Part shown: piece after piece, positions 8,053 to 16,549 of the stretch | Layout of the letters: every line of letters starts with the position of its first letter | Numbering within the stretch: position 1 is the stretch's first letter | Source of the DNA: an uncultured Clostridia bacterium | GTDB taxonomy: Bacteria > Bacillota > Clostridia > Oscillospirales > Butyricicoccaceae | Assembly (NCBI GenBank): GCA_910589115.1 | Contig: CAJUSB010000013.1 | Span: 1-44,806, forward strand | DNA: 44,806 bases | Direction of reading: 5' to 3' | Position numbers and translations under genes: made by a program | Notes under the pieces: generated by a model | Database searches by the model: none | Seen by the model: only the letters and a program-made list of their open reading frames with translations | Told to the model about the DNA's origin: nothing

Positions 8053-9632
8053 GCAGGGCCGCAATTTTAGACTGTACCCTTCGCGATGGCGGTTATATCA
8101 ATGAATGGCAGTTTGGAGACAAACAGATTTACGGTATTATTTCCCGGCTGGTGGCATCCGGGGTGGATATCATAGAGTGTGGTTTTCTGCGGGATGAAGA
8201 TTATGAAAAGGGTCGGTCCGTATTTTCGTGCGTATCGCAGATTAAGCCGTATATTGCGCCGAAAAAGGAAGGCGTGCAGTATGTAGCCATGATTGCGCTG
8301 GGTGATATCGCACCGGAAAAGCTGTTGCCATATGATGGAAGTTCAATTGATGGGATTCGTCTGACTTTTCATAAGCATGAATGGGAATCGGCAAAAAAGG
8401 CTGCCACTCAGTTGATGGAAAAGGGGTACCGGGTGTTTGTACAGCCGGTTGGGACAACCTCTTATTCGGATGCGGAGCTGCTCCAGCTGATTGAGGAAAT
8501 CAATCTTCTTCAGCCGTTTGCATTCTATCTGGTTGATACGCTTGGCATTTTATATCGAAATGAACTGCTCCGCCTGTTTTATCTGATTGACCATAATTTA
8601 GCGCCGCAGATTAAGGTTGGCCTGCACTCTCATAATAATTTGCAGCTGTCGTTCTCCAATGCGCAGGAGCTTTTGCGCATGAATTCCCGGCGGGATATCA
8701 TCCTTGACGCTTCCGTCTACGGAATGGGCCGCGGCGTTGGGAATCTTTCGACAGAGTTGATTGCCGAGTATATCAATGTCAATATTGGTCAGAAGTATTC
8801 GATTATGCCGCTGCTGTCGATTGCAGATCAGTATCTGATGAGTATTTATTCTGAACAGAGATGGGGATATGATTTACCCTATTTCCTATCGGCAGCTGAA
8901 AAATGTCATCCAAACTATGCGTCATATCTGCTGAAAAAAGAAACACTCAATATGGAGGATATTTCAAAAATCCTCAGCCTGCTGCCAGCCGGGGAACGTG
9001 ACCTGTATCATTCGGAGCTGATAGAGGAACACTATTTGACGTTTCAAAGCTGCCAGATTGATGACAGGGGAGCCGTTTCGTCGCTAGCGGAGCGTTTACG
9101 TGGGAAAAATGTACTTGTACTTGCGCCGGGGGCGGCTTTACATACCCATTGGCGGCAGGTTCAGGAATACATTGGCAGAGAAAAGCCGCTTGTGATTGCA
9201 GTTAATTTCATACCGGAGGAACCTGTGCCGGACATTCTGTTTATCAGTAACCGCAAGCGTCTTGATTTTCTGAAAGGGCAGATATGTGCACTTCCGTGCG
9301 TGGCAGCAACCTCAAATCTGATGGAGGAGCTTCCCAAAAGCGTTTATTTTGTAAATTACGCCAGTTATTTGGGTGAGGGTCGGGCTGCGGACAATGCGGG
9401 GGCGATGCTGATTCGATTATTGCGTAAAGCGGGCGCGGCAAAGGTGGCTTTGGCTGGTTTTGATGGATTTGACGCTGATCCATACAGTAATTATTGCATT
9501 GGGATTTACAAAAGCGTGTTGGAACGGGATGCGGCAGCGCAGAAAAATGAGGATATTTCCCGGCAGCTGAAACTTGCGCTGGGCGGCTTCCCGTATGAAA
9601 TTGTAACGCCTACGAGGTATCAGATCGAGTGA
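8049..9632 (+). CDS. HMGL/DmpG-type aldolase fused to MptE-like (DUF115-like) domain
   Basis: Residues 1-280 form a TIM-barrel aldolase of the HMG-CoA lyase / 4-hydroxy-2-oxovalerate aldolase group. Visible motifs are LDCTLRDGGYINEW (metal-binding Asp and catalytic Arg), ECGFLRDED and GLHSHNNLQLSFSNA (the HxH metal ligands). The C-terminal part, from about residue 350 (GKNVLVLAPGAALHTHW, then LFISNRKR), resembles the MptE-like/DUF115 domain seen in glycan loci. Enzymes of this barrel make or break C-C bonds next to pyruvate. Between a cytidylyltransferase and a HAD phosphatase it could build an ulosonic acid from pyruvate and a sugar aldehyde; that is inference. The ATG overlaps the previous stop (ATGA). 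Confidence 0.85.
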   Translation: MSRAAILDCTLRDGGYINEWQFGDKQIYGIISRLVASGVDIIECGFLRDEDYEKGRSVFSCVSQIKPYIAPKKEGVQYVAMIALGDIAPEKLLPYDGSSIDGIRLTFHKHEWESAKKAATQLMEKGYRVFVQPVGTTSYSDAELLQLIEEINLLQPFAFYLVDTLGILYRNELLRLFYLIDHNLAPQIKVGLHSHNNLQLSFSNAQELLRMNSRRDIILDASVYGMGRGVGNLSTELIAEYINVNIGQKYSIMPLLSIADQYLMSIYSEQRWGYDLPYFLSAAEKCHPNYASYLLKKETLNMEDISKILSLLPAGERDLYHSELIEEHYLTFQSCQIDDRGAVSSLAERLRGKNVLVLAPGAALHTHWRQVQEYIGREKPLVIAVNFIPEEPVPDILFISNRKRLDFLKGQICALPCVAATSNLMEELPKSVYFVNYASYLGEGRAADNAGAMLIRLLRKAGAAKVALAGFDGFDADPYSNYCIGIYKSVLERDAAAQKNEDISRQLKLALGGFPYEIVTPTRYQIE

Positions 9633-10276
9633 TGTATAAATGTGTTATTTTTGATATGGACGGTACGCTGGCAGACACATCCCCGGGTATTTTGGCCAGC
9701 CACCGTTATGCGCATAAAATGATGGGACAGCCTGCACCGGAGGAATGCGTGCTGCGGAAAGTGATCGGAGGGCCGTTGCTGCAAACCTATCAGGAACGGT
9801 TTGGATTTGCGGAGCCGGAGAAAGCAGTTGCGTTTTATCGGCAATACTATGCGGAACAGGGGATTCATGCAGCGTCACTTTATCCCGGTATTGCGGATGC
9901 CCTGCGAGAATTATATGCGCGTGGGGTGCTGCTGGGTGTTGCAACACTTAAAGCGGATCGCTTTGTAAAACAAATGCTGTGGGATATGGGTGTATTTGAC
10001 TGTTTTTCTGCAATTTACGGCATGGATGAAAAGGACGGGCGGACAAAGGCGCAGTTAATTCAAATGTGTATGAGCCAGTTAGGTACATCTGCGGAAGAAA
10101 CTGTATTAGTGGGTGACAGTATTCACGATATGGAAGGAGCGGAGGCGTGTGGAATTTCGTTTCTTGGGGTGACCTATGGATTTGGTTTCTCTGAGCAGGA
10201 GGAGAAGGGCAAATTCCAGATGTGCAGCACGCCTGCGGAAATCGTGGAAAAACTGGAAGTGCTTTATAGAGGCTGA
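9632..10276 (+). CDS. HAD-superfamily phosphatase, phosphoglycolate-phosphatase-like
   Basis: This 214-residue HAD hydrolase has all four motifs: FDMDGTLADTS (motif I, nucleophile and acid/base Asp), a Thr in GVATLKADR (motif II), a Lys in the KDGRTKAQL region (motif III) and VLVGDSIHDMEGA (motif IV). Length and helical cap fit the Gph/PGP-like subfamily. It starts at an ATG that overlaps the previous stop (TGATG); a GTG three bases earlier is possible. In position it parallels KdsC or NeuC-type phosphatases of ulosonic acid pathways, so removing phosphate from a sugar-acid intermediate is a reasonable guess. The true substrate cannot be seen. Confidence 0.85.
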   Translation: MYKCVIFDMDGTLADTSPGILASHRYAHKMMGQPAPEECVLRKVIGGPLLQTYQERFGFAEPEKAVAFYRQYYAEQGIHAASLYPGIADALRELYARGVLLGVATLKADRFVKQMLWDMGVFDCFSAIYGMDEKDGRTKAQLIQMCMSQLGTSAEETVLVGDSIHDMEGAEACGISFLGVTYGFGFSEQEEKGKFQMCSTPAEIVEKLEVLYRG

Positions 10277-10311
10277 CCGGATTTCTGTGCCGTGTGCGTA
10301 TAGGAGATTTT

Positions 10312-11079
10312 ATGTTCAAAAATTTGATGAATCGGCGGTTTCTCTTTGAAGAGCTCGTAAAACGGGATTTTAAGAAAAAATACAAACGCACAGTTCTGGG
10401 AATGGTGTGGAGTATCCTTTCGCCTCTTCTCACGCTGCTGGTTATGAGACTGGTGTTTACACAGTTTTTTGGCAGGACAATGGAACATTATACTACCTAT
10501 CTTTTTTGTGGGAATCTGGTATTCAGTTATTTTAATGAATCGACGTCACAGGGGATGGTTTCCTTGATGGGGAACGCAGGAATATTCACTAAAGTAAATA
10601 TTCCTAAATATTTGTTCTTATTTTCAAAAAATATACAAACGCTGATTAACTTCGGTCTGACCTTGTGTGTCTTTGTCGTGTTTTGCTTTTTGGATCAAAT
10701 CGTTTTCACTTGGAAGGTGATTCTTCTGATTTATCCGATTGTCTGTTTGGTGCTGTTTAATGTGGGAGTCGGGCTGATTCTTTCGGCGCTGTTTGTGTTT
10801 TTCCGGGATATACAATATTTGTGGACGGTGTTTACACAGCTGCTGATGTATATGTCTGCTATTTTCTATACGATCGATCAATATGATTATACAACGCAGT
10901 GTCTGTTTTTGATAAATCCGGTGTATCTCTTTATCCGTTATTTTCGTAAAATTGTTATTGAGGCATCCATACCGACTTTATGGTTTCATCTGTTGATGCT
11001 GACGGATGTTGTGATTGTACTCTCGATTGGATGTTGGATGTATAAAAAATACAACACGCGCTTTCTATACTATGTATGA
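10312..11079 (+). CDS. wzm: ABC-2 polysaccharide exporter permease (Wzm/TagG family)
   Basis: This is the membrane subunit of an ABC exporter that moves lipid-linked polysaccharide across the cytoplasmic membrane. Family features are the N-terminal RDFKKKYKRTVLGMVWSILSPLL motif typical of Wzm/TagG permeases, followed by about six hydrophobic segments over 255 residues. The ATG at 10312 is chosen because TAGGAG ends six bases before it; an in-frame GTG at 10294 has no such site. The ATPase gene follows 12 bases after the stop. With no Wzx/Wzy genes in the window, the polymer is probably completed inside the cell before export. Confidence 0.92.
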   Translation: MFKNLMNRRFLFEELVKRDFKKKYKRTVLGMVWSILSPLLTLLVMRLVFTQFFGRTMEHYTTYLFCGNLVFSYFNESTSQGMVSLMGNAGIFTKVNIPKYLFLFSKNIQTLINFGLTLCVFVVFCFLDQIVFTWKVILLIYPIVCLVLFNVGVGLILSALFVFFRDIQYLWTVFTQLLMYMSAIFYTIDQYDYTTQCLFLINPVYLFIRYFRKIVIEASIPTLWFHLLMLTDVVIVLSIGCWMYKKYNTRFLYYV

Positions 11080-11091
11080 CGGAGGGCTCAG

Positions 11092-11892
11092 ATGAGCGTT
11101 TTGCAGTTGGAACAGGTTTCCATCCGATATATGACGGGAGACTTTAAGGACATTGGCTTAAAGGAATATGTGATGCGTCGGTTGAAGCGTAATTATCAGG
11201 TAACTGAGTTCTGGGCAGATCGGGATATTACCTTTGCGCTGGAAAAGGGCGATATGCTCGGGATTATCGGCACAAATGGTGCAGGAAAATCTACGCTGCT
11301 GAAAGCGGTTTCCGGCATCATGGAGCCGACAAGAGGGGTTGTCAGACGGGAAGGAAGTATTGCCGCACTGCTGGAACTGGCCAGCGGGTTCGACGGGGAT
11401 TTGACCGTGCGTGAGAATACGTATTTGCGTGGTGCAATGCTGGGTTATACACGTAAATTTATGGATGAAACCTACAGTCAAATTATCCGGTTTGCGGAAT
11501 TAGAGGAATTCCAGGACAGGCCGTTTCGGCAGCTTTCTTCCGGTATGAAATCACGGCTAGCTTTTTCGATTGCATCGTTGGTACAGCCGGATTTGCTGAT
11601 ATTAGATGAAGTCCTTTCAGTTGGTGATGGTGCGTTCCGAAGCAAAAGCGCCGCGAAAATGAAAGAAATCATCCAGGGCGGTGCAACGACAATTCTGGTT
11701 TCCCACTCTATCGGACAAATTCGGGAGATGTGCAATAAGGTTCTGTGGCTGCACAAGGGGGAACAGATCTGTTTTACATCTGAGGTTGACTCTATATGTA
11801 ATTTATATGAGAAATTTTTGGAAAAAGGGAATATAAGGGAAATTAAGCAAATTTTAGGCGGAGGGGGTAAATCCAACGGGTTTGCCACTTAA
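11092..11892 (+). CDS. wzt: ABC exporter ATPase (Wzt/TagH family), short form
   Basis: The ATP-binding partner of the preceding permease. It shows Walker A GTNGAGKST near residue 59, the signature LSSGMKSRLAFS near 144, Walker B LLILDEVLSVGD near 165, and the H-loop VSHS. At 266 residues it ends soon after the nucleotide-binding domain. The C-terminal carbohydrate-binding domain that lets some Wzt proteins read the capped end of their polymer is missing. Export is therefore probably not gated by a Wzt-bound cap. The start has GGAGGG five bases upstream. The last 11 bases overlap the next gene. Confidence 0.93.
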   Translation: MSVLQLEQVSIRYMTGDFKDIGLKEYVMRRLKRNYQVTEFWADRDITFALEKGDMLGIIGTNGAGKSTLLKAVSGIMEPTRGVVRREGSIAALLELASGFDGDLTVRENTYLRGAMLGYTRKFMDETYSQIIRFAELEEFQDRPFRQLSSGMKSRLAFSIASLVQPDLLILDEVLSVGDGAFRSKSAAKMKEIIQGGATTILVSHSIGQIREMCNKVLWLHKGEQICFTSEVDSICNLYEKFLEKGNIREIKQILGGGGKSNGFAT

Positions 11893-12760
11893 AAAGGAAA
11901 CTACATTTGATCTTTCCGGCTGCTGTGTTTTGAGGGATATTTTTGGATTCCATGCGGAATGTAAAAGCTATCGGGTAAAGCGATTTCTTCAGGCAAATTC
12001 ACCGGTATCTATGGTTTCCCCTTCAGTCTGTGATATCGGCTTGCGGAGCGTAACATATGACGACTGTGTTGCGAAATCAGATTTCTTAAAGCACAGTACA
12101 GCTGCTGATTTTAATAAAACTGCGTTTATCGAATTTCGCGAAAGTCATGCAGACTGGCTGATGCTGGATATTTCTGAGCTTAGTTATGGATTGCTTTATA
12201 TCTGGAACCCGGCCGCAAAAAAAGGCACCTATGTTACACACTCTGTGGAAACACGCAACAGCATTCCACAGATGAAGCAGAGTGGGCTTCTTGAAGGTTG
12301 TAAGTGGGAATACAAGGATATTTTAAGTTGGAAGGAATCGGATTTGAAACAGTATATTTATAAATATCTTTCACAGTTGAAATGCCTATATCCTTGTGAC
12401 CGCATTATATTGACAGAGGTAGTTAATGCACTTGACTTTATGAAGGATGAAAAGATGGAATCCTATAAAAATCAGGACTGGTTGAGACAGGTAAACCAGC
12501 TGCTGCGCAAATGTCTTGAATGGGCAAGAGAACTGCTTCCAGATTCTTATGTGATTTATATGCCGGATGGTGTTTATGGTGATTCGGAGCATAAGTGGAA
12601 GCTGGGACCTCGCCATTATGATAGTAAATATTATGATTATGGACTTGAGGCAGTGAATGTGATTGTTTCAGAGGATATTGCCGACAAACGTGAACGTTTG
12701 AGAGAATTGCATCAAATGTACTCGCTACGGTATTTGTCTGAGCGTAAAAGATGGATGTAA
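11882..12760 (+). CDS. DUF6270-family protein of polysaccharide locus
   Basis: The N-terminus carries the DUF6270-like pattern GCCVLRDIFGFH, then VKRFLQANSPVSMVSP, a central DWLMLDISELSYGLLYI and THSVET; the end has SKYYDYGLEAVNVIV. Members sit in capsule and teichoic-acid clusters, often beside ABC exporters, as here. The GxCVxRD start and the late conserved His/Asp positions hint at an SGNH-like esterase or acyl-transfer fold, but activity is not established. The frame has no ATG near its start. The TTG at 11882 overlaps the ATPase gene, with GAGGGGG 14 bases upstream, which is a long spacing. Confidence in the family is fair; function is unknown. Confidence 0.75.
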   Translation: MPLKKETTFDLSGCCVLRDIFGFHAECKSYRVKRFLQANSPVSMVSPSVCDIGLRSVTYDDCVAKSDFLKHSTAADFNKTAFIEFRESHADWLMLDISELSYGLLYIWNPAAKKGTYVTHSVETRNSIPQMKQSGLLEGCKWEYKDILSWKESDLKQYIYKYLSQLKCLYPCDRIILTEVVNALDFMKDEKMESYKNQDWLRQVNQLLRKCLEWARELLPDSYVIYMPDGVYGDSEHKWKLGPRHYDSKYYDYGLEAVNVIVSEDIADKRERLRELHQMYSLRYLSERKRWM

Positions 12761-12770
12761 AAATTAGGAA

Positions 12771-12829
12771 GACAAACAAGGGTACCCTTGTTTGTCCGTA
12801 TATTTGGTATACGGACAAACAACATTTTT
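12771..12829 (+). promoter_or_regulatory. Two mutually exclusive hairpins (possible attenuator)
   Basis: 12771-12796 is a perfect palindrome, GACAAACAAGGGT facing ACCCTTGTTTGTC. Its right arm (12788-12796) is also the left arm of a second hairpin at 12788-12822, with a perfect 15-base stem (TTGTTTGTCCGTATA), a 5-base loop and a T5 run at 12825-12829. Only one hairpin can form in the RNA. The second looks like an intrinsic terminator and the first would block it. The element lies in the only sizeable gap inside the operon, so it could set the ratio between the export genes and the downstream sugar genes. It could also be a DNA-binding site, since GACAAACAA occurs three times. Confidence 0.7.
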
Positions 12830-12866
12830 AAGACTTGACCGAAGGGGAATAAGAAAAGAGGAGTAG

Positions 12867-14987
12867 ATGATGTTTTTGGCAGTCGGAGCATGTAAATTAC
12901 TATTGCTGTTAGTGTTTCTGATAGGCGAGTGGTATTGCCTCCGGGGTAAATTGAAATTGTGTTCGATGTTAATGCTTAGTTTGATAATGGTTTTGTTTTC
13001 GGCTACGGCACAGATGATATCTGAGGCTATGCCATCATTGACAGATCAGGTGACATTGACTGCACTGGGGGAAAAACGTCCCGGAGGAGAGGGAACTGAA
13101 ATATTTCTTGCAGGATTTACGATTGACGGGGATTCTCTGACTTGTGAAAAGGCGCTGCGGATTGAAGAAGGGCATTGGTTTTGGAGTGGAAGCAGCTATT
13201 GCTGGCGCCCAGAAACGGACAGCCGACAGCCGGATGGTATCACGCGTACAATCACGGTCAAAATTCCGGTGGGTGAGGAGCGTTCGTTTCAATTTAATGG
13301 TGGCGTTTGGCGTGGATTCGTAGAGATTACCGCAGGCGGGAGGACCTGGACAGCGGATACTTATGCGGACAGTCGCATAATTGTTTCGGAGCCACTCGGA
13401 TCGAGCGAGTGGGCGGCTTTGGCGCTTGATCAGCTTTATCATTTTGTAGTATATGCAACTATTTTTCTGTTGTTATCTACCGGTGCAATTCTGGTTGTGC
13501 GAGTGTTTTTGCGGAATCCGAAATTGGCGCATGAGTGGATGGAACGGAACAGCGGTAGACTTGTTTGTATCAGTATAGCGCTTGTAATGTTTGGGTTAAT
13601 GATTCATTTTGCGGATCGGGTTTCCTTGTGGTCAGATGAATTGTTTCAAATTGCATGTACGAATGGGACGATAAGAGAAGCGGTTGAATATTGCTTAAAA
13701 ATGAATGAGGCTACTCCTCCGCTGTCAGAAATCTGTGCGACAATTTGGTATCACATTGCTCCGTATGGGGAAACATGGCTGCATTTTCCCGCAATTCTTT
13801 TGAGCACGTTTTCGGTGATTTTAATCGGCATTATAGGTGATGGTATAGGTGGGAAATATTGTGGAATTTCTGCCGCAGCCATGTTGGCATTTTCTGAAAC
13901 GCTCTGGTCAAACGCAGCTTATGAGTATAGAGCATATTCGTATTTCATCTTTTTTTCGGTACTGACCTATTATTGCCATATATGCCGGATAGAGAGAAGA
14001 AAAGGTTTTCATATTTTATATAGTGTTTCACTGCTTGGATTAGCAATGAGTCATTATTTTGGAATGCTTGCATGTGCATTTTTCTTCTCTGCAGATTTGT
14101 ATTTGCTGGCTCGCAAGCAGCTTAAAATCAAGGATGGGTTTTCTTATTTACTTCCAGGTGGGGTCAGTGTTTTTTGGTTGGCGGCTGTTTTCGAGGTAAC
14201 ACTGCAACACAGAAAGCCTGAGGATATTGCGAGCTGGTATCCAGTCCCTGGTTTTTCACATATCAGGTCAATGCTGCAATTCCTTAGTGGCAATTTTGAA
14301 ATTGCGTATTGGATTCTGCTGGTTGGGATTGCAGTTGTCCTTGCTGGGATGGCACATCGGGACAGAGAATCGTTTCGCCTGGATATGTTTTATCTTAGTT
14401 TTTCAACATTAGAGATTATAGGAACACTCACGTTGCTATTGCTGTATGGAAACTTTGTCAACAAGGAATCAACCATGTGGCAAGGCAGATATTTCCTTGG
14501 ACTTTTGCCGCATGTGGTTATATTGTCAGCGAGCGTACTTCATCGGATGACGGCTATAGCAAAGGATCGTTCGACAACGCAGAGAGCACTTTGTTTGTTT
14601 GTGATATCTGCATTTAGCTTGAATTGCCTTTCTGTAATATCAAATTCAAAGTCTACATTATATCCTTATCAGGAGGCTGCTGATTGGATTTATGCACAGA
14701 GTAACTTTATTTTTAATGACGATACCCTTGTTATGATTACAGATGGAAACAGATGTGTAGAGGGATTTAACGAGTATTATATTACCAGACAGGGAAAGCG
14801 CGATCAAATCAATGTGTCTACGCAATATGCCGTTCGGGAAAAGGATATGCTTCTCGGCTACAGTAAAGTATATTTTCAATATGCGCATATCGGAGTATTA
14901 CCGGATGTGCAGGCTGTATTGGACGAGTTTTATGTATTAGAAACGGATAAAAAAGATATTAAGGTGAGGGTATATAAGAGAAAGTGA
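12867..14987 (+). CDS. GT-C membrane glycosyltransferase (GT39/ArnT-like)
   Basis: A 706-residue polytopic membrane protein. An N-terminal pair of hydrophobic segments brackets an extracytoplasmic domain of about 140 residues. The GT-C core starts near residue 230; directly after one membrane helix comes WSDELFQ, the acidic motif of polyprenyl-phosphate-sugar dependent transferases such as ArnT and PMT. About ten more helices follow, then a hydrophilic C-terminal domain. It probably takes a sugar from an undecaprenyl-phosphate carrier on the outer face and adds it to the exported polymer. The GtrB-like and GtrA-like genes of the same operon could supply that donor. The start is ATGATG; GAGGAG is 3 bases from the first ATG and 6 from the second, so 12870 may be the true start. 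Confidence 0.85.
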   Translation: MMFLAVGACKLLLLLVFLIGEWYCLRGKLKLCSMLMLSLIMVLFSATAQMISEAMPSLTDQVTLTALGEKRPGGEGTEIFLAGFTIDGDSLTCEKALRIEEGHWFWSGSSYCWRPETDSRQPDGITRTITVKIPVGEERSFQFNGGVWRGFVEITAGGRTWTADTYADSRIIVSEPLGSSEWAALALDQLYHFVVYATIFLLLSTGAILVVRVFLRNPKLAHEWMERNSGRLVCISIALVMFGLMIHFADRVSLWSDELFQIACTNGTIREAVEYCLKMNEATPPLSEICATIWYHIAPYGETWLHFPAILLSTFSVILIGIIGDGIGGKYCGISAAAMLAFSETLWSNAAYEYRAYSYFIFFSVLTYYCHICRIERRKGFHILYSVSLLGLAMSHYFGMLACAFFFSADLYLLARKQLKIKDGFSYLLPGGVSVFWLAAVFEVTLQHRKPEDIASWYPVPGFSHIRSMLQFLSGNFEIAYWILLVGIAVVLAGMAHRDRESFRLDMFYLSFSTLEIIGTLTLLLLYGNFVNKESTMWQGRYFLGLLPHVVILSASVLHRMTAIAKDRSTTQRALCLFVISAFSLNCLSVISNSKSTLYPYQEAADWIYAQSNFIFNDDTLVMITDGNRCVEGFNEYYITRQGKRDQINVSTQYAVREKDMLLGYSKVYFQYAHIGVLPDVQAVLDEFYVLETDKKDIKVRVYKRK

Positions 14988-14994
14988 GGAAATA

Positions 14995-15588
14995 GTGTTG
15001 AAACAAGAGTTAAAGAAAATAATGTTTTCCGCTTTATGGTGTGTATGTATTTGTGTAACAATTGCGATGCTGACGGCATTACTTTTACGTACGCCGTTAT
15101 GGGCTGGTCAAAAAGCTTTTTTGTATCGGTTATTAGCGACAGATGTACTTTGCTGTGTTTTGTTGCTGACAGTAAGCGGCATTGTTTATGCGAAAGTGAG
15201 GACCTTGTTTGGAGTTGATTTTTCCACAAATGTTCTCTGCATTGGAATCTCTACCTTATTTATGGCGTTGTTTTTCTCGCTGGGACCGATGGTAATTGAA
15301 AGATCCTACACAGTTTACAGTCTCGCGGATATGACAGATCATGCTGGACGGACATATTCGGCGGAAGAAATAAAAACACAGTTCATTGAAGGTTATATTG
15401 AGGGTGCCGGGGAAAGCCAGAAAAGAATTGATGAACAAGTTTATATTGGTAATTTGAGGATCGTAGAGGGCGGATATCAAATTACAGAAAAGGGACAGCG
15501 GTTAGTTCATTTGTTTCGATTTTTAGAAATGATTTTTCCGGTTCCGGATGAACACAGCATATATCCAAATGGAAGGATAGGCGGATAA
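14995..15588 (+). CDS. Small membrane protein, function unknown
   Basis: A protein of 197 residues with about three hydrophobic helices (near residues 10-32, 45-65 and 75-98), followed by a hydrophilic C-terminal half of about 100 residues with no motif I recognise. It starts at GTG 14995 or TTG 14998; GAGGA lies four or seven bases upstream, so the TTG is plausible. It is placed between the GT-C transferase and the GtrB-like enzyme and ends two bases before the latter. A partner role in lipid-linked sugar transfer is possible from position alone. No similarity to a named family could be seen. Confidence 0.75.
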   Translation: MLKQELKKIMFSALWCVCICVTIAMLTALLLRTPLWAGQKAFLYRLLATDVLCCVLLLTVSGIVYAKVRTLFGVDFSTNVLCIGISTLFMALFFSLGPMVIERSYTVYSLADMTDHAGRTYSAEEIKTQFIEGYIEGAGESQKRIDEQVYIGNLRIVEGGYQITEKGQRLVHLFRFLEMIFPVPDEHSIYPNGRIGG

Positions 15589-15589
15589 A

Positions 15590-16549
15590 ATGAAAACGAT
15601 TAGCGTAACGATACCATGTTGGTCGGAGGAAAAAAGCATTCGGCAAATGTATGACCGTCTAACGAAGGTATTTCGTGAGGCATTGCCAAAATATAATTAT
15701 GAAATCATATTTGTAGATGATTATTCACCGGATAACACCCGTCGGGAGATCCGCAAATTATGTGCGGAGGACAAGCATGTGAAGGCGGTATTCAACGCCC
15801 GGAATTTCGGTTTCACCCGGAATGTTTTTGCATCTCTTTTGTATGGTTCTGGCGATGCAACGTTTATGCTTTTTGGTGATTTGCAGGACCCACCGGAGCT
15901 GCTTCCGGAGATGGTGAAGCGCTGGGAAAACGGTAATAAGGTCGTGATCGGGCAACGGACAAAGGGCAACGAATCCAAGCTGATGTATGCGATGCGGTGT
16001 GTTTATTACAAGCTGATTAACCTATTAGGAGGGGCACAGCAGATAGAGCATTTTAATGGGTTTGGCCTGTATGATAGGACATTTATCGAGGTATTGCGGC
16101 AATTAGATGATCCGGCGCCCTATTTGAAAGGGATTATTTCGGAACTTGCGATTGAGCAAAGCATTATACCCTATGAGCAGGGGACGAGCTTACGTGGAAA
16201 GTCCGGCTCAAATTTTCTAAAAAACTATGATTTAGCGCTTTTAGGGATTACTTCATATACGAAAATTTTGATGCGGATCGCGACATTTATTGGTGCGGGA
16301 CTTGGTGTACTTAGTGCGATGTTTGCGATATTTATTCTAGTCAGTAAACTACTGCATTGGGATGCATATCCGTATGGGACGGCAACAATCATAATTGGTG
16401 TCTTTTTTATAGGAGCTGTGCAGTTATTCTTTACTGGGATATTAGGCGAATACATTTTAAGCATCAATACACGGTCTATGCACAGGCCGCTGGTAGTTGT
16501 TGGTGAAAGGTTAAATTTTGATGAACCGGAGGAGGGCAGCCAGGCATGA
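15590..16549 (+). CDS. Polyprenyl-phosphate glycosyltransferase, GtrB-like GT2
   Basis: The enzyme should move a sugar from a nucleotide donor to undecaprenyl phosphate on the cytoplasmic face. It has the DPM1/GtrB layout: a GT2 domain (SVTIPCWSEEKSI, FVDDYSPDNTR, the catalytic DXD-type GDLQDPPELLPEM near residue 95), then RGKSGSNFLKNYDLA, and two C-terminal membrane helices (about 225-250 and 262-288). The length of 319 residues is typical. The ribosome site GGATAGGCGG precedes the ATG. The 3' end overlaps the next gene by four bases (ATGA). With GtrA and the GT-C enzyme it can form a three-component extracytoplasmic glycosylation system. Confidence 0.92.
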   Translation: MKTISVTIPCWSEEKSIRQMYDRLTKVFREALPKYNYEIIFVDDYSPDNTRREIRKLCAEDKHVKAVFNARNFGFTRNVFASLLYGSGDATFMLFGDLQDPPELLPEMVKRWENGNKVVIGQRTKGNESKLMYAMRCVYYKLINLLGGAQQIEHFNGFGLYDRTFIEVLRQLDDPAPYLKGIISELAIEQSIIPYEQGTSLRGKSGSNFLKNYDLALLGITSYTKILMRIATFIGAGLGVLSAMFAIFILVSKLLHWDAYPYGTATIIIGVFFIGAVQLFFTGILGEYILSINTRSMHRPLVVVGERLNFDEPEEGSQA

